A program made the translations under genes and the position numbers. From NCBI GenBank assembly GCA_026413225.1, contig CM048552.1:23053001-23117000 (forward strand): DNA of 64,000 nt, read 5' to 3'. This DNA is from Otis tarda. Taxonomy: Eukaryota > Chordata > Aves > Otidiformes > Otididae. Below the pieces are notes generated by a model, which searched no databases, had not been told where the DNA came from, and was given only the letters and a program-made list of their open reading frames with translations. Shown piece by piece: positions 27,741 to 40,063 of this stretch (position 1 is its first letter; each line of letters starts with the position of its first letter).

Positions 27741-27769
27741 TTTTTTTTTTTTTTTTTTTTTTGGGGGGG
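27741..27769. repeat. T22-G7 homopolymer junction
   Basis: Twenty-two T are followed directly by seven G. On the minus strand this reads C7 then A22. The A run could be a retroposed poly(A) tail of a minus-strand retrocopy lying at higher coordinates. The minus-strand open frame that ends here (112 codons, 27728-28066) shows no domain I recognise, and no target duplication is clear. Confidence 0.95.
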
Positions 27770-29958
27770 CGTAGGGAGAGGACTTTGTAAGATCAACTTT
27801 GCCATGTGAACTGGAGGCACAAGCGAATTAGGTTTTGGACCCTTTCTGTTTATTTTTAAATATAAACACAGTAGATGAGATACAAGTCCTTGGTTAGCTG
27901 TGCTATTCATTGCCGAAACCGAAATGCTGGAGCTCATCTTTCCTAAAATTCCGTAGCAACAGTGTGGAAATAGCTCTCGCAGTGAGTCAACTAACCTCCC
28001 TGTATCAGCTGAGAAAACCAGGCACTTGGAGAATGTAATTAATCTTCTCCGAAGTGGAGAGCTCAAGGGCTGCAGTGGATAACAGTCCAGAAGTGTCCAT
28101 TTTTCCTCTACTGATTACGAAGGGAGTCTAAATTTTTCAATTTCTACTGCATTTGTGTTTTCACCAAGAACTGTTTCATTCCATTCATGAAGAAAAACAA
28201 GCAAAGCTCTCAGCCCTCCAAAACTGGAACATTCTTGTCAAAGAATTTAACACATTAGACCGGTAAGATTTAGGAGACTCAATGCGAAAGAACCCAACTA
28301 GGCAGCGATGATGACAAGAGGGTAGCTTGACAGCTTACTGACTGAGAATGGCTTTCACATCAAGAAGAAAAGAATAAACATAATTTTTTGCGTGCCAGAT
28401 AGAAAACATGCAGTAATGCAAGTAACTATACAGATGGCTGACTCTAGAGCAGACCTTATGGATTACTGCACTACCGGTAACGAGTAAATTTTAAACCATA
28501 CAATGCTTTTTAAGCAATTTACAGGCTTCTATTTCTGCATTCTGTATTCCACCCATAGAAAGAATTAAATTAGTTTTCTCCCAAACTGTGTATCTTGGCA
28601 TATTCTAATGTCAAATTTCAGCATGCATGTCACCACAAAGAAGTAAGATCGCAAACAATGCGCAGGGACATCAATTAAAAAATCAGGTGGGATAAGCTCT
28701 TTATACAAAAAATAAATCAAATTTTTCATAGATAGTCTGGCAGAAAAGGATGGGGATAAAGATCTCTGGCACATTAAAAAAGCCAACAGAGTTTATGTTC
28801 TTAAAAGCTGGTAGGCCTGGAGTAACAGATGGACTACTGAGACCATACCTGAGCTGCTCTCCGGACACACGACTGGAACACAGGTGAGTACTGGACTCCA
28901 AGCAGTGTTGGTTAACGCTCAGCTGAAGACTGGCAGCAGGGGAGCCAGAGCAGTGCAGCTGCAAAGCTTCCCCAACACTTACATTTAATGTAAGAGTTTA
29001 GTTAGTCCCCCTCTGTGTTTCAGGGTACATGCTCTTCTCTGGCATGAGTGGGATTTGAACAGATCCCTCAACTTTTCGAAGCAGCAAGTAGCATCCAGCT
29101 CCTCAGATCAACTTCTGCACCCCTTGTAAATCCTGTGATTTAAGTTCTTTGCGGACTAAGAGGCTTCAGGCAACGCTCTCGGACTTTCTCTCATCGAGAT
29201 CCCTCTGTCACATAATTTACAGCAACATTTCTATTTCATATGAACACATATGAAGGCTGGCAAGGAAAAGGGAATGAGGGGATTTCACACACCACTAAGA
29301 GCAACACAAATGCTGTGGAAACTCTCAAAATGGCAGGAGAATATTTAGAAAGGTGACAGAGGAACCGGTTACAGCTGGACAGGAGAGTTAAGAAAAGGAA
29401 ACTGGCTTTCTGTATGATACGTAATTGATCAGTCTAACGTATTACAGAACAAAAATTGATAATAGAAAGGCAGGAAGAGTAAGAAGGTAGGAACAGGATG
29501 TACAAGAATTTAATAGTGCACTTCAAAGCAGTAACATTTCTGCTGGGTAGGCCTTGACTAAGTGCAACTTTCTGGAAACTATACTGTCTAACACTTAGCC
29601 ATACATGAAAACTATTTTTTATATTTAGGACAGAAGAGAGAGTTGATTTGTCTTGCATTTGAAGTCGCTGTATGTCATACCACGCAATAGGCCATGAGAG
29701 AGGCTTACAAGGAATCAGCTTTTGTCAAGCTGAATTACATCATTAGGGAAGTAAGAAGCAGTAGGGCTCTGAGCCTTTTTGGAGGAATGGGACTTTACTG
29801 GACTTGGAACTCAAAATCTTATCCTCAGTCCCCCAACCGTTCCATCTGCCTCATGATCTTTAGATGACAGCCAGTACCATCACTCTAACTTCTACAGACA
29901 CTGGTCTCTGTTCAGGGCACTGAGGTATTCTTTGGGAATACACCGTATAATGAAAAGG

Positions 29959-29972
29959 AAAAAAAAAAAAAA
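29959..29972. repeat. poly-A run (14 A)
   Basis: A homopolymer within A+T-rich unique DNA, with no associated element recognised. Confidence 0.95.
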
Positions 29973-31704
29973 TAAAATCACAGGTTAGCATATAAACAAG
30001 ATTTCCACTGAATTTCCATAAGGTCCCACCTTTCTTTGCATCATTCCAAAAATTACTATCTTTTCAAGGTGTTATCAAGGGATGCATAGTCTATTTAAAG
30101 AACAAAACACACTGGTGTCCCATGATCAAGCCTAAAATTAAACTAAGCTAAATCTGGAAATGAATTCATACAAATTGTTTTCCATCAAGACTCAAGGGAC
30201 CGAAATCACACAGAAGGGAATTTTTCCTTTTATAGTTTGCTGCTACTTTTTAGCAGTTACAAACAAAGAGCCATCCTTAAACAGAGCGCTTGGAGAGCAT
30301 CTTTAAGCAGGCTCTTTCATTCCTGTTTGGGAACCTGAACAATAGGAACCATTATAAAAGCAAATTCAAGTCAAAATAAATACATTGTTCCTGTTTAATT
30401 AATGTTTTCCCGATACAATTGGTGTGTAAGAGGCCAGAGGAACAGAAAATTGTACACTATAGAGATCATGCTGCCAGGTAGCACATTAAAAATATTAAAA
30501 ATGTTTTCCATGACTGTTCCACAACATACACTGGCTGGGACTAGCAGAACAGCATGTGCACCAACCAATTCTTTATAAGTGGGAAGCTGAACCCGGTAAT
30601 CTCTTTATCATCCTGTCAGTGAGTTAATGGTCATTACCATGAACAGATTCTTATTTTATCAAGCAAGTCAAGGCATCACTGGTGCTTTTCATATGATAAT
30701 ACTGATGCTTTACACCACAATTAAAATGAGTACAAATTTTTTAGCTTTACCTAGACTAAGTTGCAACCTTTCAACTTGCAACCACCACCTTGAAAGTCTT
30801 ACCAGAGACACGAGTGTAGCACTCTATTCTCCTTATGACCAAACCTTTCTCTCTCTCATTCCCTCTCCTCTAAATACAGTATAAAAGGCTTAGAGGTGGA
30901 AACAACAGAGGAAACTGTTAGCTGAGGAAAACCTTTCCTACACATAGTGTAATGCTACAGTCCAGAGGAGAGCAACCAGAGCTTAACATGTGTTTTCGTT
31001 CAAGATTACCAAACTCGAATGAATGTTGCTTTCCTTTATCAACACTAAAAATATTCTAACAAACATCCTCATGTCAACAGTTACATATTTTCAAAACAGA
31101 CATCTCCCATTGGGCTTTGTTTGTTATCAGCAAAAAGTCGTTTCGCAATATTTTGCCTTCCAGCTTCCCTCCCCCAAACAGCAACCACCACCACTGCTGA
31201 TCTCTTTAATTTTTGGAAATGTTTTACTTTGTCCAAACAAACATGGAAATCAGCTTTCATTCAAATATGTTATTAACTCAAGAGTTAGACTTACAAAGGG
31301 TTTTCTTTGCTGGTTTTTTTTTCAGGTTAAAGATATCCTTGTGTATTTAAATTGGATGGCAGTGGTGGTTTGGTTTGGTTTTCAAAGGATGCTTCTAATC
31401 CTACCACTAAATAAAGAAGTAAATCAAGAACTGGACTGCAGCTAAGTGTGAGCACACAAAGGACAGAACTGAAAGCATGCAGGGCAGTGTTGATCTTGGA
31501 CCCTAAAAGGAATGTTATTAAAAGTTCAATGATCTCCAGAGGTGACTCCCCCAACCTCATGATCTTGTGTGTTCTCTCAGGACAACTCATGTACAGGAAA
31601 ACGAAAAAAACAGCTGAGTCTCAAGTCAACTTCTGCAACACTTTGCAGATAAGTGTTCCTATTTCTTCTTTTAAACTGAAAATCCAGTGAACTGGGGAAG
31701 GGAG

Positions 31705-31752
31705 AGACAGTAGGAAGAGAAGTAGTAGACAGTAGGAGAAGGAAGAGAAGTA
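31705..31752. repeat. two-copy purine-rich tandem repeat
   Basis: Two copies of a unit starting AGACAGTAGGA and ending GAGAAGTA(GT) lie head to tail at 31705-31726 and 31727-31752. The second copy carries a 4-base GAAG-like expansion. Confidence 0.75.
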
Positions 31753-33071
31753 CACCAAGCTCATATGCACTTTAGTCCTTTCTTGGGCCAGAAAACCCAT
31801 TCACCACGTAAACCCATTAAATATCGGAGTCAATGATATTTCCGGAGAGCACCGGAAAAAAAAATAAGGTAGGCTGTGAATGGTGCCAGCAGTCCCTATT
31901 TGCCCTCCTGAAGGGGCAGCCACCAAACAGCCAAGTCACACACCATAGGCTGCCCATCATCAATATACACAAACATCTGTGCTGCATCTACCTGGAGCCA
32001 AAAGCAACCCTGCGACAAGTGGAGGAAGGCTCTCCACTGCAGTGCCATCCTCCACAGCCCTTTCTCTTTAGGAAACCATATTTAATTGGTATGAAACAAG
32101 GTACTGCCAGCCGGCAACACACAACCTTTAGCAACTTGTACGGTAATCTCCTACATATAAAGGGGGAAGTTGAAGCCAAGATTTTACAGTATGTAAAGAT
32201 TTCTGGGTGCACAGTTCAAGCTACTCTGAAGAAATGCTGAGTTCTGCTTCTGGAGGAGAAAAAAAAAAATAATCACGCTACTTTAACAACTCTTAGGCTA
32301 AACCAGCTTTGGGTTGAGGTATCCAAATCACTGGTTGGCTTTGGACGGTTGCTCTGGAGAGAGCTACCTTGGGAAATGAATTAAGCCACAATACATCATG
32401 TTTAAAACTGGCAACCTTGCTTCAGGTTGCTCTTTGGTCTTTGCTCAGCCAGTCTCTGTGGGTGGGACAAACGTGCATTAAGAGATTGGGGGGTGGGGGG
32501 AGACGAGACAAGGAGGTCTTTCTCGAGGGTCTGGGAAGGTGACCAAGTTTCCATGAGGTAAGCAAGGGCATGAGCCCACAGGAGTGCTGCAACGGCCCCA
32601 ATGCATGCTCTTCTCCTACGGTGCTGTCCCCGTCGTCACTCACCCCACAGCTCGCAGCCTGTGCTTGCCCCCGCAGAGCCTGCGCAGCCATTGCCATGCA
32701 CTCCGGCACGTCCTTCTGCAGGGGCAAGAGGCCAGTCGCTCATCCCGCTGCCCCGCCAGTGCTCCCTCCCCCTAGCCTTTTGGCTAGGCCACTGCATGCT
32801 TCTCACATACCACCAATTGTTTAAATATCACCAAACATTGTTCATTCCACGCCACGACAACTACAGCTTGGTCTTCACACAAGTCTTCTCTGTCTTTCTG
32901 CTCTCCATCTCTGCTTCCCAAAACCGAGATCGTCCTTTGGCCTCCTGCTTCTCTTCAGAGCAGCTGCTCCTCTCTGAGCCATCAACCAGTGTGGATGGTC
33001 ACAGCTGCATCATCCAAACTGGCAGCTACTCTGGTTGAACACATCCAACATGGCAGCTGGCCTCCAGCAAC

Positions 33072-33110
33072 AGCCCAGCGGTACCCAAGTGCCTACTTGG
33101 GCACTGGGCT
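33072..33110. repeat. imperfect hairpin-forming inverted repeat
   Basis: AGCCCAG (33072-33078) and CCCAAGT (33084-33090) pair with ACTTGGG (33095-33101) and CTGGGCT (33104-33110). That gives two 7-bp stems separated by an asymmetric internal loop, with a GCCT apical loop. It is shorter than a usual microRNA precursor. Confidence 0.7.
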
Positions 33111-36100
33111 GACCTCCACTACCTTTGCTTCCCCAATGGACTGGGGGCCCTGAGAGCTGATAAGCACCTTGGCTGTGCCGTGGAAGGGGCAGAGATAAAG
33201 ACCAGGTTCTTTTTCATACAAAGCCAATAGATAAATTGGCAGAAAGGACAAAGACAATCTGGACAGTGTTATGAGTCTCTGTTCAAAGACTACCCTGCTG
33301 AATGGGGATTTAAGGGTGCATGACAGCTAGGAACAACTGTCTCCGCCCACTGAATGTTAAGCTTTCCCCTCTCCTGACATCTAATATGCCTCCTCCAAAC
33401 TGAGCTCTGTGTAGGGACCGTATGAGATAGCTATGTTGGTTCTGCCACTTCTGGGGATGCATCTGCACCAAAAAGACGCTGACAGCAAGAAGCACTCAGG
33501 TCACCTTCCCTGTCCTGGCACTGCCTGAGTACCAGAAGGTAGCAGAATAAGATGCTTCTTTTGTCTTAATATTTAACTGCTTTTAAACCTTGGATGTGTT
33601 TACAGCTCTACCTAAAACACCTGAAAGGCATCAAGTGTGTACTGGGCACACTGGACCTGTTCAGCAAAACCTAATTTTACAAGTGAGATGAAGCTCAGTC
33701 TTCTTTCCACACTCACACAAGATACACATCCAGAATAAAAAAAAAAAGCAATCTTTCACATTCTTTTGCTAACCAAAGATGCAAATCAAATGGCACCAAC
33801 AGACTGTTCTCCCTCAGTTCTATAAAGAGTTACCATGCAGAAAATGTCTTATGTGCCCGCTGAATTCTTTCTTACACAATATTCTGTTAAACTCTCAATT
33901 AGAAAACAAAATAAAAAATACAGTACTATGGCACTAGCTGTTTCCATGTACTGGTCAGGAAACTTCATCATAGCCACAATACCTATAGTGCAACTACCAA
34001 CCAAAGAGAAATCTAAATTCAAGGGAATTACTGCTGCGGCGTTGAAGTGCATAAACTGCCAAAGCATTCAGGAAGTTAATAGATTTGTTTATGGACTAGA
34101 CAAGGCTTAATTAAACCAGGCAGCTCCAAAGAACAGTAAATCCTCTCTCCTCCTGTCTTCCCCTCCCTCTTTTTTTTTTTCCTAGAGGATCTTTCTCCTA
34201 GTGGTTTTCCTCTTCCTAATAATCCCATCACAAATGACAGATATGTTATCAGTCATCACTGGGATTTGACACCTTCTTAATACCTGTCATGACAGCTCTG
34301 AAGCCTGCATGCTACCCCATTGTATTCCAAGGCGTCTGCAGGAGCTAATGGACACATCAAATAGCAGTCAATGGCTCTGCTTTATTGGGCTGCTGAAGGC
34401 TTGCAACATAGACGTAGAGGCTTAAAAAAAACCCAATCCGTGATTATTCAAAATTACATACAGAATAATTAAATATAAAACAGTACAATTAGCTTTTGCA
34501 CTCTCTATGCCTATGATCATCTTGGCTATGTGATAAAACTTATTATTATATATTTATTGATACGAATGCTTTAATATTTTAAAAAACGTATCAGTATTGG
34601 TAATAGAGAAGATCACGTTAATAATACAAGGTCTTCATTGAAAGTATTATCCCCATGCTGGTAACACAGCAGTGTATTACTGCACCCTACAGAGTCTCTC
34701 CAGGTTCCTTGAGTCTCTGCTTTAATTTAAGAGAACTTGATGCAAAGTGAGGTGCAAGTCAAATCTGAGTTAATGTCAGAGGTGAACACCTGAATTGATA
34801 TGAAGACAATGGGATTGTGAAGCGTGTCATTCACAGTAATTGTCAGTACTATAAAAACAAAGACTAAAAGTGAGTGCAGTAGAATGTGAATTTGAAACGA
34901 GAGTGCCTCCTTGATGGGGACACAAGGAGCAGAGTGTCTTATCACTGAGCATAAGGACAAGGAACACCAACTATCAGGCTTCCTATCAATTCATTCCTAA
35001 TACTTGTTGATTTCTGTGGGCCTCTTAATACAAGTAGTTTTGGTTTTCTTTGTTCAAGCCCTCAGAAGAGCTGTGACAGACACGGCACTCCACAGAACAA
35101 ATTCAATACAGAACTCTCTAAGCACATGAATTTTCTTTCAGTCAAATTCTAGTATTACTTCATATGACTCTGGTCATCTGTGTGCAATACTTTTCAGGCA
35201 CAAAAATAAAATAATCTCTTACTGTAACATTTATTTGGAGCCTTAAACTTGCAGAAGACTTTCTCTCAGTTTAGCTGAGCTGCTGCAAAGCATCATGTAG
35301 CCACAATCTCTGCCAACAGCATGTGAGCTGCATGACAGCACTGTGTCTTGCAATAGCTTGTTGTCCTCAATGCATTTACAGTTTTGCACAAAAGCAGAAA
35401 AAAAAATCCAACAAAAACAAAAAACCCACACAGATGAGAGACAATGCAGCCCTGTGCACATGAGTAACTTAGGGCCCTTTCAGCAATGCATTAAAGCTAA
35501 GGCAGAACTGCGAGCTGGAGTCAAAAGGAAGCGCCCCACTGACATAATGAGCTTTGGAGAAGGTCTGGAGTGAAGAAGACAGGCAAAACACATTCAGCCA
35601 CCCAAGTGACTGCATGTAACCAGTACTAGGGGTCTCAAGGGATTGTTTTCATCTACAAGAAATGGATGAGCAAACTTGGTTCACAAACTGGGATTTTTTA
35701 CAGTGCAATTTTATTTAGGAGAGAACAGAAGAGTAACTCTTGTACATGTAAGCACTTGGGAACAAAAGTGATGGCATTTGGGGAGAGGAGATGTTGTTCT
35801 CAGCATGTAGCTTGACAACACGGCAAATCCTGCTCCAGGGATCCAAGCCACTGCAATAACAGCACTGGTTGAGTGTAAACTCACCCTGCCAGCCGAAGAA
35901 CTTTCAGAAAAGCTGAAAGGTTAAGTTTGTATCAGTAGGCTTCATACCAGATCAGATATTGCCTATTCTCGAGCAATCAACGTGAAAACTTACCACAAAC
36001 CAACCTGGTATCGTATTTCCTGATCATGATCTTACACCAGGGCCTGTTCTGGATCAAATGAGTGCTGCTGGCTGAGCCTGGGATGCACGGAGGCAAGATG

Positions 36101-38071
36101 GCAGCAGCGCAGCCCAACTGAGAAGTCTCCCCAGAAAATTTTCCCTTTCTGGCTCCGCTCCAAGGAGCATTACTCCTTCTCCTGCTAACTACCCTCCCAG
36201 TTATTCCTTTCATATCCCCTCTCAGCTGTAAGCAAATCAACATGCCAATCCCTTGGGACACATGGCTTAGCTTATACTTAAGACTTGCCATTCTGGCTTG
36301 TGCTTTGGACATTGATTTCCATTGTCTCAGCTATCACTCAACAAAAGGGCATTTAATTGCTGTCTCATTTAGTCTGGGGGAGAGGGGGAGAACAACTTTT
36401 ACCAGCCCTCTGATTGATGGCAGCCATTAGCACCTTCTAGCACAATGTGGACTTATTAGAAACTCGATTTACATGTGAAGTTCATTGCCACACCAGTGAA
36501 TCAGATTTGCATCTACGCTTACTTGAACAACTTTAGAGGCAAAATCTTTACATGAGATGAATTTTCAGAAATACTTATGCTGGCCACCCAAAGGGAAAAC
36601 TTTGAAGATTAATGAAGTTTGAGGAAAGCTTCTAGAAAGAAAAGAAAGTTTAGTAGAGATCTCATAGTTTTTGTTTCTCTTTTTAAGCACTACCATGTAG
36701 GTACTCCATCAGTTGTAAAAAAAAAAAAAAACAAAACAAAAAAAAACCAACAAAAACCCCAACAACAAAAAGCCCACCAACCTGATTTATACTTATTTAT
36801 ACACGACTAACAGCAGGAAATGCTGCCTATCCACTATGCCTCAAAGTTCATAATTGCATACCACAAAAGGCAATGTTAAAGAAATCCATAAACTATTTCC
36901 CTCTCTTGTATGAGCATTTTTTATTTTCTTTGTGAAGGAGGAACAAACAAAATTAATATCCACATTTAATATCCTCCACGTTCTGCAGAGCAATGAGCCA
37001 CATACTCTGGTGTTCAAGCCAAACTGCTGACAGTGGATTTTTAGTACTCAACTCATTTTATTAAAAAGCACAATGATGCTAATCTTCCTTTCAAAAGGAA
37101 CAGAGCTCAAGAAACAACTAGATCAGTGAAGGCTTCCTGAAATACAACCTTTAATCAGCCCAGTTACGTGAAACCTACAGTAATTTCAGTAAAAGTTTGA
37201 TGTAATTTAATGCAACTTAACAAAACATTTAATCATTGCAAAATCTAACACCAAGCACCTTTTAACATCAGAGTTTCCTGTCAGATGTAGAAACAAGCCA
37301 AGCCACTGGGTATTATCAGACACACCTTTGTGCATTTTTGGGAAGATTTACCATGAAAGAGACAGCTCAAGAAAAGCCGACCAACTTGCAGCAAGGCGAC
37401 GATGTACAGCCAAACACACGAGCACTCATGACACTTCGACTATAGGAGCGCTAACCCCAGATGGGCAGAGGCCTTCTGAAACCATGTTAGCTGTACTCAC
37501 AAAAAACCACTTCTGGCTACTTTCAGAACATATCTTCTGTTATTCACATAATTGGTTTGAAATCCCACAGCAAAATTACTCTGCTATTACTTGCTTTCAG
37601 GAAGTCCACCCTTAAGTTCGCATCCCCCACAGGATCCACCTTTGTTCTTTAGTGGTACTCATCTTCCTTGATGTGTATTTCTAAATAAGCTTAAATAGTG
37701 GCTATTTTCATGCTTTTTCCCATATTTTGAAAAATTATCATCTTAGGTATATAAATGAATGTGCGAAGGTGGAATGTACTTTTGTTTTAGAACAGCTGTC
37801 TTCACTTTTATTCATTCTGGACCTCACATGCATGTAAAACTGTATTGTGATCCCTCCCTTTCCCACTAGTTTTTAAGGGGAAGTAAAACTTTATGCACAG
37901 AAGTATCCAAAACAAAACAAAAACCTTCCCAAATTGGCACACAGCCAGTTACTAGCCAAATACTACCCATTGTTTTGTTTCTCTTCGGTGTCTGACAGGA
38001 GACACACGTTTCTCTTACTGGAAAGGCTAAGCGCTATCTTCCAAAAAGTACAGTCTGCAGACAATTATTAC
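33111..38071. other. unique noncoding DNA
   Basis: No gene or known interspersed repeat was recognised. It includes a long pyrimidine tract ending in CTAG at 34141-34185 (see findings), a small 7-bp stem at 35901-35919 and an A/C-rich low-complexity tract at 36717-36771. The stretch at about 34.49-34.63 kb is very A+T-rich with homeodomain-type words. Confidence 0.5.
36717..36771. repeat. A-rich low-complexity tract with CAAAA units
   Basis: Fifteen A are followed by C-interrupted A runs (CAAAA, CCAACAAAA and similar). It is a simple low-complexity repeat. Confidence 0.9.
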
Positions 38072-38301
38072 CGGTAGCTAAGATGAAGGTGGCACAGGAG
38101 AACCCAGCAAAATCCCTCATCTTCCCCTTCAGGCTCACGCCAGACCGGAACCAGCGCTCCCGACAGCAGCGCTTCCAGGAGCATTGCCAGCACCAAGCAA
38201 GCTGCCAAAACAGTTTTAAACCACCTTGCAGCTAAAGAACAGACCCAGAGCCATGTTTGTGCAACCCCTCTGTCAGCCTTCGCTTCATGTCTCTTTGACC
38301 A
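38072..38301 (-). other. candidate internal exon with a predicted membrane helix, unidentified
   Basis: On the minus strand, a pyrimidine-rich run ending TTATCCTTAAG (acceptor boundary at 38302/38301) opens a 230-bp frame without stops, ending at a donor-like CCG|GTAATA (boundary 38072/38071). The peptide begins WSKRHEAKADRGVAQTWLW. Its middle, FKTVLAACLVLAMLLEALLSG minus its last residue, is hydrophobic enough to be a membrane helix. An acidic stretch with REPEGEDEG follows. The frame enters in phase 0 and leaves with two bases of a codon. I do not recognise the protein, and no flanking exon with matching phase was found, so it may be chance. Confidence 0.17.
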
Positions 38302-39969
38302 CTTAAGGATAAAGAAAATTCTTAGTTGGAAGAAGGTTTTACAAGCTAGCTTTTGAGACACCTGTCACGTCAACACACGCTAATCAATGTGAACAGGTCC
38401 TGGAAAGGAAGTTGATCGAATCTCTCCGATCTTCTTCAGAGACGCAGTCAAACCTGCGCACCTTCGAGATTCAGGTCAATCACACATCTGTTCTGCACCC
38501 CTCTGGGAGATTCAGAATTTAAGTGTAAAATTAGGGCAAGCACTAGCACAGCAGTAGGCTGGAGCATCTTGCTGGCAGAGGCACAAACCTGCTCTCCTAC
38601 CCAGCATCCCATCTATAAATGGGTTTATGAATACAGAACCTCTGCCAAGCTGTTCATTCTTTCTTTTTTTTTTTCCTTTGCTAATTTTTAATGCCTCTTG
38701 CAAGATTGGCTCCTAGAAGTTTTATCTCCATTAGTAGTAATAAACATTTATTATACGCTCCAGCAACGTCTGAAAGTCTTGATGAATAGCAACAAATTTG
38801 TCTAGAAAAATAGAATATAATTTCCTATTTAGAAAACTCTAATGTATTAAAAAAAAGGAAAAAGCGAGCTTACCTGAAAACAAAAAATTCACATGAGAAG
38901 TCTGTGTGCACACCACGGCTTGGGAGAGAGGAACTCACTTCTGCTGGGACTTCAGGAGGAGATGAGGCAGTGTCAGTGTTTAGTCTTGTTCAGCTGTGCT
39001 CCAGCGGGTACCAGGTGAGCCCCAGAACTACGCCCTGGGCTGTCCCCCTCGCTCTTCTCACCTGGAACAACAAAACAGGCTCTCAGCTCCCTTGGCACAG
39101 GAGTGATGCAACATTTCACATTCAAAACCCAGTGACAAATGTTTACGCTGTCTCACTGCTGGAGATTCAACACAGCCTTATAAAAGAGGAAACTGCTGAC
39201 AGCTGCCATTATTGATAAGCATGGTTCTCTGCTTTTCTCTACCGTAGGTGCCCTCTCGAGATGTCTCGGGGACATGCAAAGCACTAGAAAGATACTTACA
39301 GAGCATCCTAAGCCTGCCTTGGAGGGGCCACTTTTCTAGAAGTTATCTATAGGTCCACAACAAAGCTACTCAAGCCCAGTCTGTGTCAAGAACACGTTAT
39401 GGTAAGAATTTGACTTTGAGCTGCCAATGGTTGGGTGACCAAATCAACCAGTGCTAATTTCAAGTACAGGCATTAACCAAGGACTTAAATTACTTTCATC
39501 TACTATCATTCTCTTGCATCATCTTTTTTTCCCCTTTCCCTCCCAACTCTTACACAGGTCACCATCCGTTTTCAAGGATGGATGCCTAAATGAAGCCCTT
39601 TATTAAGGCTCAATTTTCAAAAGCAATGTCACCTTGCAGTATTCCTTTGCTTCAGAAATTAACTTCTAGGGGCATATTCTTGAAAAGCCTACATCTATAC
39701 TTATTTCAACTTTCTGGGGAATAATTGAGTATGGAAAGTAAGATTTAGCATGATGAAATTTTTATTTCAATCTAAAAATAAAAGGAAATGCATAGTAAAG
39801 AACTTCTTTCCTCAGCCTCTCTCTCTTTTTTTTTTCCCCTTCTCAAAGGTGAAGACAAAGGAGACATATTACAATTCAATTTTTCCCTTTTCAGAAATCC
39901 CAAGAAACTCACTACCATATACTTCAAGTTTTAAGCTATGTAGAGTAGACTGCTAAATACTTAATATGT
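38302..39969. other. unique noncoding DNA
   Basis: No gene or recognised repeat. There is a short T run near 38665 and moderate G+C around 38.9-39.1 kb. Nothing further can be said from the sequence. Confidence 0.5.
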
Positions 39970-40063
39970 TCTGAGCAACCTGATCTCACTGGCCCTGATC
40001 TGAGCAGGGTGTTGGACTACATGACCTCCAGTGGTCCCTTCCAATCCAAGTTATCCTATGATT
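39970..40063 (+). mobile_element. CR1 LINE 3' tail fragment
   Basis: About 94 bp match the end of the avian CR1 retrotransposon: CTGAGCAACCTGATCT, then GTTGGACTACATGACCTCCA, GTGGTCCCTTCCAATCC and the terminal TATCCTATGATTT. CR1 copies are typically cut short at the 5' end by incomplete reverse transcription and end in short octamer repeats rather than poly(A). Compared with the other two copies in the window, the part between AACCTGATCT and GTTGGACTA is altered, pointing to another subfamily or an internal rearrangement. No coding part remains. Confidence 0.85.

Larger units (their letters stand above)
24250..33071. other. unique noncoding DNA with scattered simple repeats
   Basis: No gene was recognised. 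G+C-richer patches occur at about 25.65-26.17 kb and 32.4-33.2 kb, with overlapping short open frames and no domain. Simple tracts are at 25362-25378 (three AGGGC units), 27741-27769, 29959-29972 and 31705-31752. The stretch at about 26.28-26.47 kb is A+T-rich and looks like conserved noncoding DNA (see findings). Confidence 0.5.

Noticed and set aside
27728-28066. Minus-strand 112-codon frame ending in a poly-Lys run from an A22 tract, considered as a processed gene copy with a poly(A) tail
   Set aside because: No AATAAA before the A run, no clear target duplication and no recognised parent protein.
29040-29110. GGGATTTGAACAG resembling the complement of a tRNA B-box
   Set aside because: No matching A-box, acceptor stem or cloverleaf could be drawn around it.
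30950-30985. ACAGTCCAGAGGAGAGCAACC, similar to an internal CR1 word
   Set aside because: Too short, and neither flank continues as CR1. It could be a very old remnant but cannot be supported.
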